A stretch of 64,000 bases of DNA from CAWBYL01 sp963793025 (GTDB lineage Bacteria; Actinomycetota; Acidimicrobiia; Acidimicrobiales; Acidimicrobilacustridaceae), in NCBI GenBank assembly GCA_963793025.1, contig CAWBYL010000001.1:310001-374000 (forward strand). The letters are read 5' to 3'. A program made the translations under genes and the position numbers. A model generated the notes under the pieces. The model was not told the origin of the DNA. It saw only the letters and a list, made by a program, of their open reading frames with translations, and ran no database searches. Numbering within the stretch: position 1 is the stretch's first letter; every line of letters begins with the position of its first letter. Below, one piece after another: positions 34,588 to 42,474 of this stretch.

Positions 34588-35460
34588 TCAGGAGCGGGCG
34601 GCGATGGCGCCGGCCAGGGCGAGGATGCGCCGGGCGTTGTCGACGTGGAGGTTCTCGATCATGCGCCCGTTGACGGTGACGACCCCGCGGCCCTCGGCGG
34701 TGGCCTCCTCGAAGGCGGCGATGATCTCCCGGGACGACTCGATCTCGGCGACGTCCGGGGCGAAGGCGTCGTTGCACGGCTCGACCTGGGCGGGATGGAT
34801 GAGGGTCTTCCCGTCGAAGCCCCACTGCCGGCCCTGGTCGCACTCGGCTCGAAAGCCGGCGCCGTCCTTGATGTCGTTGTAGACGCCGTCGAGGATCACC
34901 TTGCCGGCCAGGCGGACCGCCATCAGGCACGCCTGCAGGCCGAACTGCAACGGAGCGCGGCCGGGGACGTGTTCGGCCTGCAGCTCCTTGGCCAGGTCGT
35001 TGGTCCCCATGACCAGCACCGACAACCGGGCTGACGCGGTGACGATCGCCTCGGCGTGGAGGACGGCCACCGGCGTCTCCAACATTCCCCACAGGGCCGT
35101 GGTCGCCGGCGCTCTCGCCGCCTCCAGCCCGTCCACCAGGCGGGCCACCTCGGCCGCCGAGTTCACCTTGGGGACGAGCACGGCGTCGGGACCGGCCGCC
35201 GCGGCGGCGGCCAGGTCGGCGTCGTGCCACTCGGTGCCGATCCCGTTGATCCGGATGACGAGCTCCTTGGCCCCGTAGGCCCCGGACCGCACCGCGGCGC
35301 ACACACGATCGCGCGCCTCGGCCTTGGCGTCGGGGGCCACCGCATCCTCGAGGTCGAGGATGAGGGCGTCGGCGGGGATGCCCTTGGCCTTCTCCAGCGC
35401 CCGTTCGTTGGCCCCGGGCATGTACAGCACCGATCGCCGGGGCCGCAGCGTCTCAGTCAT
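34588..35460 (-). CDS. HpcH/CitE lyase family, Mcl2-like ((3S)-malyl-CoA thioesterase type)
   Basis: 290 residues: RPRRSVLYMPGANERALEKA, ADALILDLEDAVAPDAKAEA (metal-binding acidic motif), ELVIRINGIGTEWH, LWGMLETPVAVLHAEAIVTA and GFDGKTLIHPAQVEPCNDAF. The short CitE-like form fits the malyl-CoA thioesterase that follows beta-methylmalyl-CoA lyase in the ethylmalonyl-CoA pathway, but citrate lyase-like activities cannot be excluded. ATG 35460 is preferred to the GTG at 35463, with AAGGAG upstream. It lies 40 bp behind the next lyase gene. Confidence 0.8.
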   Translation of the reverse strand: MTETLRPRRSVLYMPGANERALEKAKGIPADALILDLEDAVAPDAKAEARDRVCAAVRSGAYGAKELVIRINGIGTEWHDADLAAAAAAGPDAVLVPKVNSAAEVARLVDGLEAARAPATTALWGMLETPVAVLHAEAIVTASARLSVLVMGTNDLAKELQAEHVPGRAPLQFGLQACLMAVRLAGKVILDGVYNDIKDGAGFRAECDQGRQWGFDGKTLIHPAQVEPCNDAFAPDVAEIESSREIIAAFEEATAEGRGVVTVNGRMIENLHVDNARRILALAGAIAARS

Positions 35461-35500
35461 CACGTCGTGCTCCTTCGGCGGTGCGTCTACGGGACGCGGG

Positions 35501-36550
35501 TCAGAGGTCGTAGGCGGCGGCCAGCTCGGGGTCCTCGGCGGCGAGGAATTTGGCCAGCTCGAGCACCACCCGGCACTGCTTCACAGAGGCGTCGTCCTCC
35601 ATCTTGCCGTCGAGCATGATGGCACCGGTGCCGTCCCCCATGGCCTCGATCACCCGCTTGGCGTGGGCCACGTCGGCCGGATCGGGACTGAACACCTTCT
35701 TGGCGATGCCGATCTGGACCGGGTGGAGGCTCCAGGCGCCGACGCAACCGAGCAGGAAGGCGTTGCGGAACTGGTCCTCGCAGGCCACCACGTCGGCGAT
35801 GTCGCCGAAGGGTCCGTAGTAGGGCAGGATGCCGTTGGCCACGCAGGCGTCGACCATGCGGGCGATGGTGTAGTGCCACAGATCCTGCTGGTAGACCGTC
35901 CGCTCCCCCTCGATGTCACCGTCGACGGGGTCCTGGCGCACCAGGTAGCCGGGGTGCCCGCCGCCGACGCGGGTGGTCTTCATCCGCCGGTTGGCGGCCA
36001 GGTCGGCCGGGCCCATCGAGAGACCCTGCATGCGCGGGCTGGCCCCGCAGATCTCCTCGACGTTGGCGACGCCACGGGCCGTCTCGAGGATGGCGTGGAC
36101 CAGGATCGGCTTCGTGAGGCCGGCCTTCACCTCGAGTTGGGCGAGGAGGCGGTCCATGTAGCGGATGTCCTCGGGACCCTCGACCTTCGGGATCATGATG
36201 ACGTCGAGCTGATCGCCGATCTCGGTCACCGCCGCGGTGATGTCGTCGAGGCACCACGGCGAGTCGAGCGAGTTGACCCGGGTCCAGAACTGGGTGGCTC
36301 CGAAGTCGACCGAGCGCCCGACGTCGATCAGCCCGGCCCGGGCCGCTTCCTTCTCCGCCGCCGGGACGCCGTCCTCGAGGTTGGCCAACAACACGTCGAC
36401 CTTGGGCACGAGGTCGGGGAGCTTCGCCACCATCTTGGGGTTCGACGGCGGGAAGAAGTGGATCATCCGCGAGGGGCGGACCGGGATCTCCCGCAGCGGT
36501 TCGGGGGCGCCGACGACGAGCGGTCGGAAGAAGTCCTTGGGGTTCCGCAT
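35501..36550 (-). CDS. HpcH/HpaI lyase family, Mcl1-like beta-methylmalyl-CoA/malyl-CoA lyase
   Basis: 349 residues: MIHFFPPSNPKMVAKLPDLV, VLLANLEDGVPAAEKEAAR, FWTRVNSLDSPWCLDDI, LDVIMIPKVEGPEDIRYMD, ANVEEICGASPRMQGLSMGP-AD and AWSLHPVQIGIAKKVFSPD. These correspond to the (3S)-malyl-CoA/beta-methylmalyl-CoA lyases that split methylmalyl-CoA to glyoxylate and propionyl-CoA. A leaderless -10 (TAACTT, 36562-36557) lies 6 nt before ATG 36550. It heads an operon with the Mcl2-like gene. Confidence 0.82.
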   Translation of the reverse strand: MRNPKDFFRPLVVGAPEPLREIPVRPSRMIHFFPPSNPKMVAKLPDLVPKVDVLLANLEDGVPAAEKEAARAGLIDVGRSVDFGATQFWTRVNSLDSPWCLDDITAAVTEIGDQLDVIMIPKVEGPEDIRYMDRLLAQLEVKAGLTKPILVHAILETARGVANVEEICGASPRMQGLSMGPADLAANRRMKTTRVGGGHPGYLVRQDPVDGDIEGERTVYQQDLWHYTIARMVDACVANGILPYYGPFGDIADVVACEDQFRNAFLLGCVGAWSLHPVQIGIAKKVFSPDPADVAHAKRVIEAMGDGTGAIMLDGKMEDDASVKQCRVVLELAKFLAAEDPELAAAYDL

Positions 36551-36556
36551 GGCCCG

Positions 36557-36562
36557 AAGTTA
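36557..36562 (-). promoter_or_regulatory. -10 hexamer of the mcl operon, leaderless
   Basis: TAACTT on minus, 6 nt before ATG 36550. Confidence 0.5.
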
Positions 36563-36597
36563 CCCGTCGGTCACCGACGTACCCAGCTGACGGACCG

Positions 36598-37806
36598 TCA
36601 GGCCGCGGGGACCAGATCGGCGGGGACCACCTGCTCGGTGAGGAGGGTGAGGAACCGGGTGGGATCGCCGGCGACGTAGTCCCGACAGAGGGGCAGGCCC
36701 TCCACGTAGCAGGAGATGTAGGCCCGCCACGTCTCCGACGTCAGGAACTGGACGGCCTTGCTCGCTCGGTCGTGGGGCAGCAGGCCCCAGCGCTCGAGGT
36801 AGGCGACCACGTCGTCGACCGGGGCGCCGTCGGTGTGCAACAACCAGGCGGCGTTGGCCCGGACGGCGTCGAGGGACTCGCTCGCCGTGCGCACGGCGGC
36901 CACGACCTCGGGGTCGTAGCTGATGCCCAGGGGCCGGAGGTGCTCGGCCACGAGGGGCTCGGGGCGCTCCCCGGCGACCACCTCGAGGGCGAGGTCCGCC
37001 AAACCCTCGGCGATCAGGCACTGCGGCGTACCGACGCAGAAGAGCGTCTCCTCCTCCCAGCCCCGCCGCCGTACCAGCCCCGCCTCCTTGCGCGTGTGCT
37101 CGGTGTGGTGCCCCGGGTAGGCCTCGTGGGCCACGAGATGGGCGAGGCTGGTGGACAGCACCGGCAGGTCGGTGTTGATGGCCACCCGGCTGCGGAGACC
37201 ACCGAGGTAGTAGTTGAACCCCGACCACGGTTGGTCGTGGGCCAGCTCCCACTCGACGTGCTCGCCGTCGGGAAGGCCGAACAGGCGCCCGGTGCGCTCG
37301 CGGAAGTCCTCGGCCAGGGAGCGCAGGGCAAGCTCCAGCTTGTCGACCGGGATGGCCTGGTCCTCCCGCCACGCGATCACCCGCTCGCGGACGGGTCCGG
37401 ACCCGGGGAGGACCTCGTGGAGACGTTGGTGAGCAGCGGCAAAGGTCGACTCGTCACGGAACGAGGGCCGCACGCCGTAGCACCACTCGACCTCGTCGGC
37501 GTAGCCGATGGGTTCGCCGGCCAGCTTGCGGGCGCTGGTCTGGAAACCGAGCACCTGGGCCCGCATCCACCGGCGGCGAGTGGCCTCGACGGTGTCGGCG
37601 TCGACCCCGGCGTCGAGGTCGGCCAGGAGGCGCTCTGCTTCGGTGGCGAGGCGGGGGGCGGGCACCACGGGCTCGGCCTCGATGCGCGCCGCCAGGGCGG
37701 CGGGCCCGTAGAAGGCGTCGACGAAGCCGTCGACGTGGCGTCCCAGCCGGAGGCCGAGCTCCAGGTAGCGGTCGACGATGGTGGCACCCTGCGACGAGCC
37801 GGTCAC
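36598..37806 (-). CDS. DUF885 family protein with HExxGHH metal motif
   Basis: 402 residues. The central AHLVAHEAYPGHHTEHTRKE is the DUF885 metallopeptidase-like motif (HE-x3-HH). SGFNYYLGGLRSRVAINTDL precedes it and QCLIAEGLADLALE supplies the downstream acidic ligand. These proteins are predicted zinc hydrolases or peptidases, but activity is mostly unproven. GTG 37806 is chosen. The gene follows the dienelactone hydrolase after 7 bp, so they share a transcript. Confidence 0.82.
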   Translation of the reverse strand: MTGSSQGATIVDRYLELGLRLGRHVDGFVDAFYGPAALAARIEAEPVVPAPRLATEAERLLADLDAGVDADTVEATRRRWMRAQVLGFQTSARKLAGEPIGYADEVEWCYGVRPSFRDESTFAAAHQRLHEVLPGSGPVRERVIAWREDQAIPVDKLELALRSLAEDFRERTGRLFGLPDGEHVEWELAHDQPWSGFNYYLGGLRSRVAINTDLPVLSTSLAHLVAHEAYPGHHTEHTRKEAGLVRRRGWEEETLFCVGTPQCLIAEGLADLALEVVAGERPEPLVAEHLRPLGISYDPEVVAAVRTASESLDAVRANAAWLLHTDGAPVDDVVAYLERWGLLPHDRASKAVQFLTSETWRAYISCYVEGLPLCRDYVAGDPTRFLTLLTEQVVPADLVPAA

Positions 37807-37813
37807 CGTCGCC

Positions 37814-38500
37814 TCAGGTGACGTTGGCCGTGAGGAAGGGGACAACCGAGGACCACGCCGAGTCGGCGGCCTCGGGGTCGTAGACCTCGGGGCGGGTGTC
37901 GTTGAAGAAGGCGTGGTCGACCCCCGGATGGATGAAGATGTGGGCCTCCTTCCCCTCGGCCTGCAAGCGTTGCTCGAGCTCGCCGACCTTGGCCGGCGTG
38001 AACATCGAGTCGAGCTCGGCGAAGTGGCCGAGCACCGCGGCCTCGAGGGCCGAGTAGTCGGGCTCCAGGTCGGGCCAGGGCATGACGCCGTAGAACGACA
38101 CGCAGGCCGTGACGAGGTCGGGCCGGGCGCAGGCCAGGCCGAACGCCAGACCACCACCCATGCAGAAGCCGATGACCCCGACGCCGCGGCTGGTGACCGC
38201 GTCGAGGGAGTGGAGGTGGTCCGCGGCGGCACCCATCTCCTTGACGGCCTGGTCGATGTTGAGGGCCATCATCAACTTGCCGGCCTCGTCGGGCTCGGTG
38301 GTGGTCTGCCCGTGGTAGAGGTCCGGGGCCAGGGCGACGAAGCCCTCGCGCGCCAGCCGGTCGCACAGGTCCTCGACGTGAGGGACGAGGCCCCACCACT
38401 CCTGGATGACGACGACTCCCGGTCCGGTGCCCGATCTCGGCACGGCGAGGTAGCCCTGGACGTCGGAGCCGTTGGACGGGAAGGAGACGTGTTCACCCAT
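37814..38500 (-). CDS. Dienelactone hydrolase family protein
   Basis: 228 residues of alpha/beta-hydrolase with nucleophile Cys in VIGFCMGGGLAFG, the N-terminal VVVIQEWWGLVPHVEDLCDR, and catalytic His in FIHPGVDHAFFNDTRPE. It hydrolyses small lactones or esters. A leaderless -10 (TAGGGT, 38512-38507) lies 6 nt upstream of ATG 38500. It leads the two-gene unit with the DUF885 gene. Confidence 0.9.
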   Translation of the reverse strand: MGEHVSFPSNGSDVQGYLAVPRSGTGPGVVVIQEWWGLVPHVEDLCDRLAREGFVALAPDLYHGQTTTEPDEAGKLMMALNIDQAVKEMGAAADHLHSLDAVTSRGVGVIGFCMGGGLAFGLACARPDLVTACVSFYGVMPWPDLEPDYSALEAAVLGHFAELDSMFTPAKVGELEQRLQAEGKEAHIFIHPGVDHAFFNDTRPEVYDPEAADSAWSSVVPFLTANVT

Positions 38501-38506
38501 GAGCGC

Positions 38507-38512
38507 ACCCTA
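38507..38512 (-). promoter_or_regulatory. -10 hexamer of the dienelactone hydrolase gene, leaderless
   Basis: TAGGGT on minus, 6 nt before ATG 38500. Confidence 0.5.
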
Positions 38513-38570
38513 CCCAGGCGCCTTCGTGCTCTCACCGGCAGGGCACGATCGGACCGGCCCGGTGGACTTG

Positions 38571-38576
38571 TACCGT
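38571..38576 (+). promoter_or_regulatory. -10 hexamer of the aldo/keto reductase gene, leaderless
   Basis: TACCGT, 8 nt before ATG 38585. Confidence 0.5.
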
Positions 38577-38584
38577 CGACAACC

Positions 38585-39628
38585 ATGACCCGCCTCCGTG
38601 ACGCCGACCCACCCGCCCCGTTCGGCCGCCGCCGCGTCGGTCGCTCCGGGTTCGAGGTCTCGGTGATCGGGCTGGGGACGATGGCCTTCTCCTCGCCCAG
38701 CGCCGACCCGGACGAGTGCGTGGACATCGTCCACCGGGCTCTCGAAGCCGGAATCGACCTGGTCGACACGGCCGACGCCTACGGCGACGGCTCCGCCGAG
38801 GAGCTCGTCGGGCGGGCCCTCGCCGGCCGGCGCGACGAGGTCGTGCTCGCCACCAAGGTGGGCCTGCCGATGACCCGCCCCCGCGAGGGAGGCGGGCTCT
38901 CGCCCACCTGGATCCGGACGGCCTGCGAGGCCAGCCTGCGCCGACTCGGCACCGACCACATCGACCTGTACCAACTGCACCGCCCCGACCCCGCCACCCC
39001 CGTGGAGGACACGGTCGAGGCCATGGGCGCCCTGATCGAGGCCGGCCTCGTGCGGTGGTGGGGCACCTCGGTCCTGACGGCGCCGATGCTGCGCGACCTG
39101 TGCGCCACCGCCGACGCCCTCGGCGTGGCCCGTCCCGTCGCCGACCAGCTCCCCTACTCCCTGCTCGTTCGCAGCCGCGAGGCCGAGGTGCTCCCGACCT
39201 GCACCGAGCTCGGTCTGGGCGGCCTGGCCTGGAGCCCGCTCGCCGGAGGCTGGCTCACGGGCAAGTACCGCGCCGGGGAGGCTCCTCCGGCAGGGTCCCG
39301 AGGGGCCCGGGAGGGCACCTTCGTCGATCCGACCGACGCAGCCAAGCTGGCCGCTGTCGAGGACCTCACCGCGCTGGCCGACGACCACGGGTGCTCGCTC
39401 CCCGCCCTCGCTCTGGCCCGCGTGGCGGCCGAACCCGGTGTGGCCAGCGTGCTCGTCGGGCCCCGGACGCTCACCCAGCTCGACGAGTTGCTCGACGCCG
39501 CCCGTGAGACGGTGTCGTCAGCGGCGCTGGCGGCCGTCGACGAGGCGGTCCGTCCGGGCACCAGCCTCGACCCCCGCAACGACGCCTGGCCCGATCCCCC
39601 GCTCTTCACCCACCGAACAGGCGCCTGA
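38585..39628 (+). CDS. Aldo/keto reductase
   Basis: 347 residues of the NADPH-dependent TIM barrel. The catalytic Asp/Tyr are in DLVDTADAYGDGSAEELVG, the Lys in VLATKVGLPM and the His in LYQLHRPDPATPVEDTVEA. The C-terminal cofactor region is VASVLVGPRTLTQLDELLDA. It reduces aldehydes or ketones. The substrate is not predictable. Its 3' end overlaps the convergent nucleoside hydrolase by 23 bp. Confidence 0.92.
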   Translation: MTRLRDADPPAPFGRRRVGRSGFEVSVIGLGTMAFSSPSADPDECVDIVHRALEAGIDLVDTADAYGDGSAEELVGRALAGRRDEVVLATKVGLPMTRPREGGGLSPTWIRTACEASLRRLGTDHIDLYQLHRPDPATPVEDTVEAMGALIEAGLVRWWGTSVLTAPMLRDLCATADALGVARPVADQLPYSLLVRSREAEVLPTCTELGLGGLAWSPLAGGWLTGKYRAGEAPPAGSRGAREGTFVDPTDAAKLAAVEDLTALADDHGCSLPALALARVAAEPGVASVLVGPRTLTQLDELLDAARETVSSAALAAVDEAVRPGTSLDPRNDAWPDPPLFTHRTGA

Positions 39629-40592
39629 CCTCGGCCCGGAAGCGGCCGGTGTCGACCTCGAGGCCGAGCTGCCAGGGACTGAAGCCGTCGGGCGCGGGCT
39701 GGACCGAACCGTCGCCGGCCCGCTCGAAGAACGGCACCCGACGGTCGACGACGACCACGCCCCACGCCGGCCCCGGCGAGTCCTGCACGGCTATGGGCAG
39801 CACGGGACCCTCGACCAACCCGGGCCGCACCGCGGCCATCAGCGCCAACAGGTCGTGCTGGGGGCACTCCCCCTCGGCGCAGAACGTGCCGCCGAACCGC
39901 CGGTAGAACCCCAGCATCTCGGCCAGGTCAGCGGCGGCCGGGGTGCGACGCTCCTCGGCCAGATCGAACTCGTGGGCGGTGAGGGTGGCCACGTGGGTGA
40001 CGTCGAGGCCCACCATCAGCGGGGGACGATGCCAGCCGGCCGTCACCACGCGGGCGGCGCCCGCAGGATCGTGAGCGATGTTGGCCTCCGCGCCGGGCTT
40101 GGCGTTGCCGGGCATCGCCACCGAGCCGCCCATGATCACGAGGCGATCGACTCGGCCCGCCCAGCTCGGGTCGGCCGCGACCCGGTGGGCGATGTTGGTG
40201 AGGGGACCGAGGGTGACGAGCGTGAGGGGCTCACCGGCGGCCGCCGCGTCGTCCACCAGTCGGGCCAGGAGGGCGTCGGCGCTCTCCCCGCCGGGCCCGA
40301 AGGGAGCGGCGGGGCGGCCCGTCTCCCCCACCCCGTCGGTGCCGTGGATGAAGTCGGCGGCCCGCATCTCGGGCGCCTCGGCGAAGGGATCGTCAGCCCC
40401 GACGGCGACGGGGATGTCGTCACGCCCGACGAGATGCAGGATGCGACAGACGTTGGCGGCGGCGGTGGGCGAGTCGATGTTGCCGTGGACGGTGGTGATG
40501 CCGACGACGTCGACGTCCGGCGTCGTCAGGGCCCACCACAGGGCCGAGGCGTCGTCGATGCCGCCGTCGGTGTCGACGACCATCTTGACCAT
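39606..40592 (-). CDS. Inosine-uridine-preferring nucleoside hydrolase family
   Basis: 328 residues starting MVKMVVDTDGGIDDASAL, the calcium-binding cluster (canonical DTDPGxDDA). TTVHGNIDSPTAAANVCRIL, LTLVTLGPLTNIAHRVA, LVIMGGSVAMPGNAKPGAEA-N and the late CPQHDLLALMAAV with catalytic His complete the fold. It splits ribonucleosides to base and ribose. ATG 40592 overlaps the stop of the gene upstream (ATGA), so the two are co-translated. Confidence 0.9.
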   Translation of the reverse strand: MVKMVVDTDGGIDDASALWWALTTPDVDVVGITTVHGNIDSPTAAANVCRILHLVGRDDIPVAVGADDPFAEAPEMRAADFIHGTDGVGETGRPAAPFGPGGESADALLARLVDDAAAAGEPLTLVTLGPLTNIAHRVAADPSWAGRVDRLVIMGGSVAMPGNAKPGAEANIAHDPAGAARVVTAGWHRPPLMVGLDVTHVATLTAHEFDLAEERRTPAAADLAEMLGFYRRFGGTFCAEGECPQHDLLALMAAVRPGLVEGPVLPIAVQDSPGPAWGVVVVDRRVPFFERAGDGSVQPAPDGFSPWQLGLEVDTGRFRAEVRRLFGG

Positions 40593-41392
40593 CAGAGGAT
40601 CGCTCCCTTGAACAGCTCGGGGGCCACGGGGCAGTCGGTGCGCCCCAGGGCGTCGGCCACCTCCTGGGGTCCGTCCGGGCCCACGATGCGATCGACGAGA
40701 TCGAGGGGAACCGCCTCGTCGTCGGCGTCCCACGTCTCGTCGGTGAGGACGCGCTGGCGGACGGGCTCCCACATCCGCATCGGCAGGAGACGACCCACTC
40801 CGGCGACGAGCCAGACCGGCGTGCCGGCGTGGTGGGCCACCGCCGCCGCCGCTCTCGACCCACTGACGGCCAGGAACTCGGTAGGCGCCACCACCGACGC
40901 CTCGAGCACGACCAGATCGGCGTCGGCCACTGCCGCGCCCAACCCGGCCACGGGCACGTCGAGGGCGTCCACGCCGGAGTCGAGCAGACGTCGGACCAGG
41001 CCCGACCCCTCGGACAGGACGTCCACCACCATGACCTCGACGTCGCCGCGCCGAGGGAGGGCCTCGCTCGCCACCTCGGGCCACCCGAGCACGACGATGG
41101 TGGCGTCGTCGGGGATGGAGTGGGCCAGCTGCGACGAGGTGCGGTCCTCCTCCAGCTCGGTCAGCACGCGGTGGATCTCGGCCCGAGGGTCACCGGCGGT
41201 GAGGACCCGGGCGCACAGCCACACCAGCGGAGCCGAACCGGGCTGGCGCGAGACCAGGCGCCGGCAGGCCGTCACCAGGCCCTGGGGGTCGGACGTGAAC
41301 GATGCGAGGGCGCGAGCCGCCTCGGCCACGACCGTGCCCTGCGGGTAGCCCGTGGCCCGGGCCACGTAGCGGAGCCGCTCGATCGGATGCAC
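40592..41392 (-). CDS. eIF-2B-like (NagB/RpiA-fold) protein, unknown substrate
   Basis: 266 residues. The middle and C-terminal part reads TIVVLGWPEVASEALPRRGD, VAGLGAAVADADLVVLEASV, VAPTEFLAVSGSRAAAAVAH and GTPVWLVAGVGRLLP. This order is that of the eIF-2B alpha/ribose-1,5-bisphosphate isomerase fold. With the co-translated nucleoside hydrolase, a role in ribose phosphate salvage is conceivable but unproven. GTG 41392 has a leaderless TAGGGT (41404-41399) 6 nt upstream. Confidence 0.6.
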   Translation of the reverse strand: MHPIERLRYVARATGYPQGTVVAEAARALASFTSDPQGLVTACRRLVSRQPGSAPLVWLCARVLTAGDPRAEIHRVLTELEEDRTSSQLAHSIPDDATIVVLGWPEVASEALPRRGDVEVMVVDVLSEGSGLVRRLLDSGVDALDVPVAGLGAAVADADLVVLEASVVAPTEFLAVSGSRAAAAVAHHAGTPVWLVAGVGRLLPMRMWEPVRQRVLTDETWDADDEAVPLDLVDRIVGPDGPQEVADALGRTDCPVAPELFKGAIL

Positions 41393-41398
41393 CTCGGC

Positions 41399-41404
41399 AC
41401 CCTA
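41399..41404 (-). promoter_or_regulatory. -10 hexamer of the eIF-2B-like gene, leaderless
   Basis: TAGGGT on minus, 6 nt before GTG 41392. Confidence 0.5.
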
Positions 41405-41438
41405 CCGAGGCGGTGCCCGTCAGCCGGCGGTCAGCGGC

Positions 41439-41885
41439 CTAGAGGCCGGGCTTGAAGATCATGAGGTACAGCATCACGAGGAGGATGGCGTGGGTGATGC
41501 CGGTGCTCATCATCACCCGTCCCCGGGCAGCGGCGTCGCCGTCGCGGAAGGCCTTGATGGCCGGGCGGGCCACGAAGAAGATCACGGCCAGCAACACCAG
41601 CCACAACACGATGGCGATGGAGAGCCACGCCTGCGACATCTTGTAGACCTTGTCGCTCATCCCGGCCAGGCCGAAGCCGAGCAGGCCGGCCACCGCGATC
41701 CCGGGGAGCGAGTAGCGCAGCACGGCCGTCTCGAGCTGGTCGGCTGCTGCGCGGTCGCCGCCGGCGGACAGGCGCATGAGCGCCGGTGTGAGCCACGCCG
41801 GGGCGAACCCGATGATGATGGCGAGGACGTGCACGAGGAGCATGACCTTGTAGCCGGTCGATCCGACGGCGGCGAAAATGGTCAT
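41439..41885 (-). CDS. Small membrane protein, DUF2269-like
   Basis: 148 residues with four helices: YKVMLLVHVLAIIIGFAPAW, YSLPGIAVAGLLGFGLAGM, LSIAIVLWLVLLAVIFFVA and GITHAILLVMLYLMIF. The early conserved His in a membrane helix resembles DUF2269 and related haem-copper-like small membrane families, but the match is weak. GAGGAG precedes ATG 41885. It is divergent from the thioredoxin-like gene. Confidence 0.55.
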   Translation of the reverse strand: MTIFAAVGSTGYKVMLLVHVLAIIIGFAPAWLTPALMRLSAGGDRAAADQLETAVLRYSLPGIAVAGLLGFGLAGMSDKVYKMSQAWLSIAIVLWLVLLAVIFFVARPAIKAFRDGDAAARGRVMMSTGITHAILLVMLYLMIFKPGL

Positions 41886-41950
41886 GGAACTCTCCTCGGT
41901 CGACCGAGCCCCAGCGGAGCCGTGGTGTGCTCGGGCGAACCTAGCCGCGC

Positions 41951-41956
41951 TACCTT
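41951..41956 (+). promoter_or_regulatory. -10 hexamer upstream of the thioredoxin-like gene, leaderless
   Basis: TACCTT, 8 nt before GTG 41965. Confidence 0.5.
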
Positions 41957-41964
41957 CTCGACCC

Positions 41965-42453
41965 GTGAACACCGACGTCTCCGCCGATGTGTCGCTGACC
42001 CCCCTCACCGGTGTGCCTCGCACCATCGCGGAGTGGACGACGACGTTCCACCTGGCCATCGTGGCCCTCGATCCCTTCACGCTCGAGAGCTCGTGGATCC
42101 TCGCCACCGCCACGCGCGTGCTGCGTCGCTACGCCGAAGCCGACGTGCGCATCGCCTTCCTGGTGACGGGCACGACCGACGAAGCCAAGCAGTTCCTCGG
42201 CCCGCTGGCGTCGGAGTTCCTCGTGTTCGCCGACCCGGACCGCACCGCCACCGCCGCCCTCGGGTTGGAGACGCTTCCGGCCTTCGTGCACGTCAACCAA
42301 CACCACCAGGTCGAGGCCGTGGCCCAGGGTTGGGCCCCCGAGGAATGGCGCGAGGTGGCAGTCAACCTCTCGGACCGGATGGACTGGACCGTGCCGATCC
42401 TGCCCGACACCGGCGACCCGTCGGCCTTCCACGGCACGCCCGCCCAGGGCTGA
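41965..42453 (+). CDS. Unknown protein with thioredoxin-like features
   Basis: 162 residues. DVRIAFLVTGTTDEAKQFL, ASEFLVFADPDRTATAALGL and ETLPAFVHVNQHHQVEAVAQ-GW look like the beta-alpha-beta and cis-Pro (TLPAFVHV) region of a thioredoxin fold, but no CxxC pair is present. It has no cysteines, so it is not a redox enzyme of the usual type. A WAPEEWREVAVNLSDRMDW tail is unusual. GTG 41965 is supported by the leaderless -10. Confidence 0.5.
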   Translation: MNTDVSADVSLTPLTGVPRTIAEWTTTFHLAIVALDPFTLESSWILATATRVLRRYAEADVRIAFLVTGTTDEAKQFLGPLASEFLVFADPDRTATAALGLETLPAFVHVNQHHQVEAVAQGWAPEEWREVAVNLSDRMDWTVPILPDTGDPSAFHGTPAQG

Positions 42454-42474
42454 GTCCGCTCGACCGGTGCCCGC

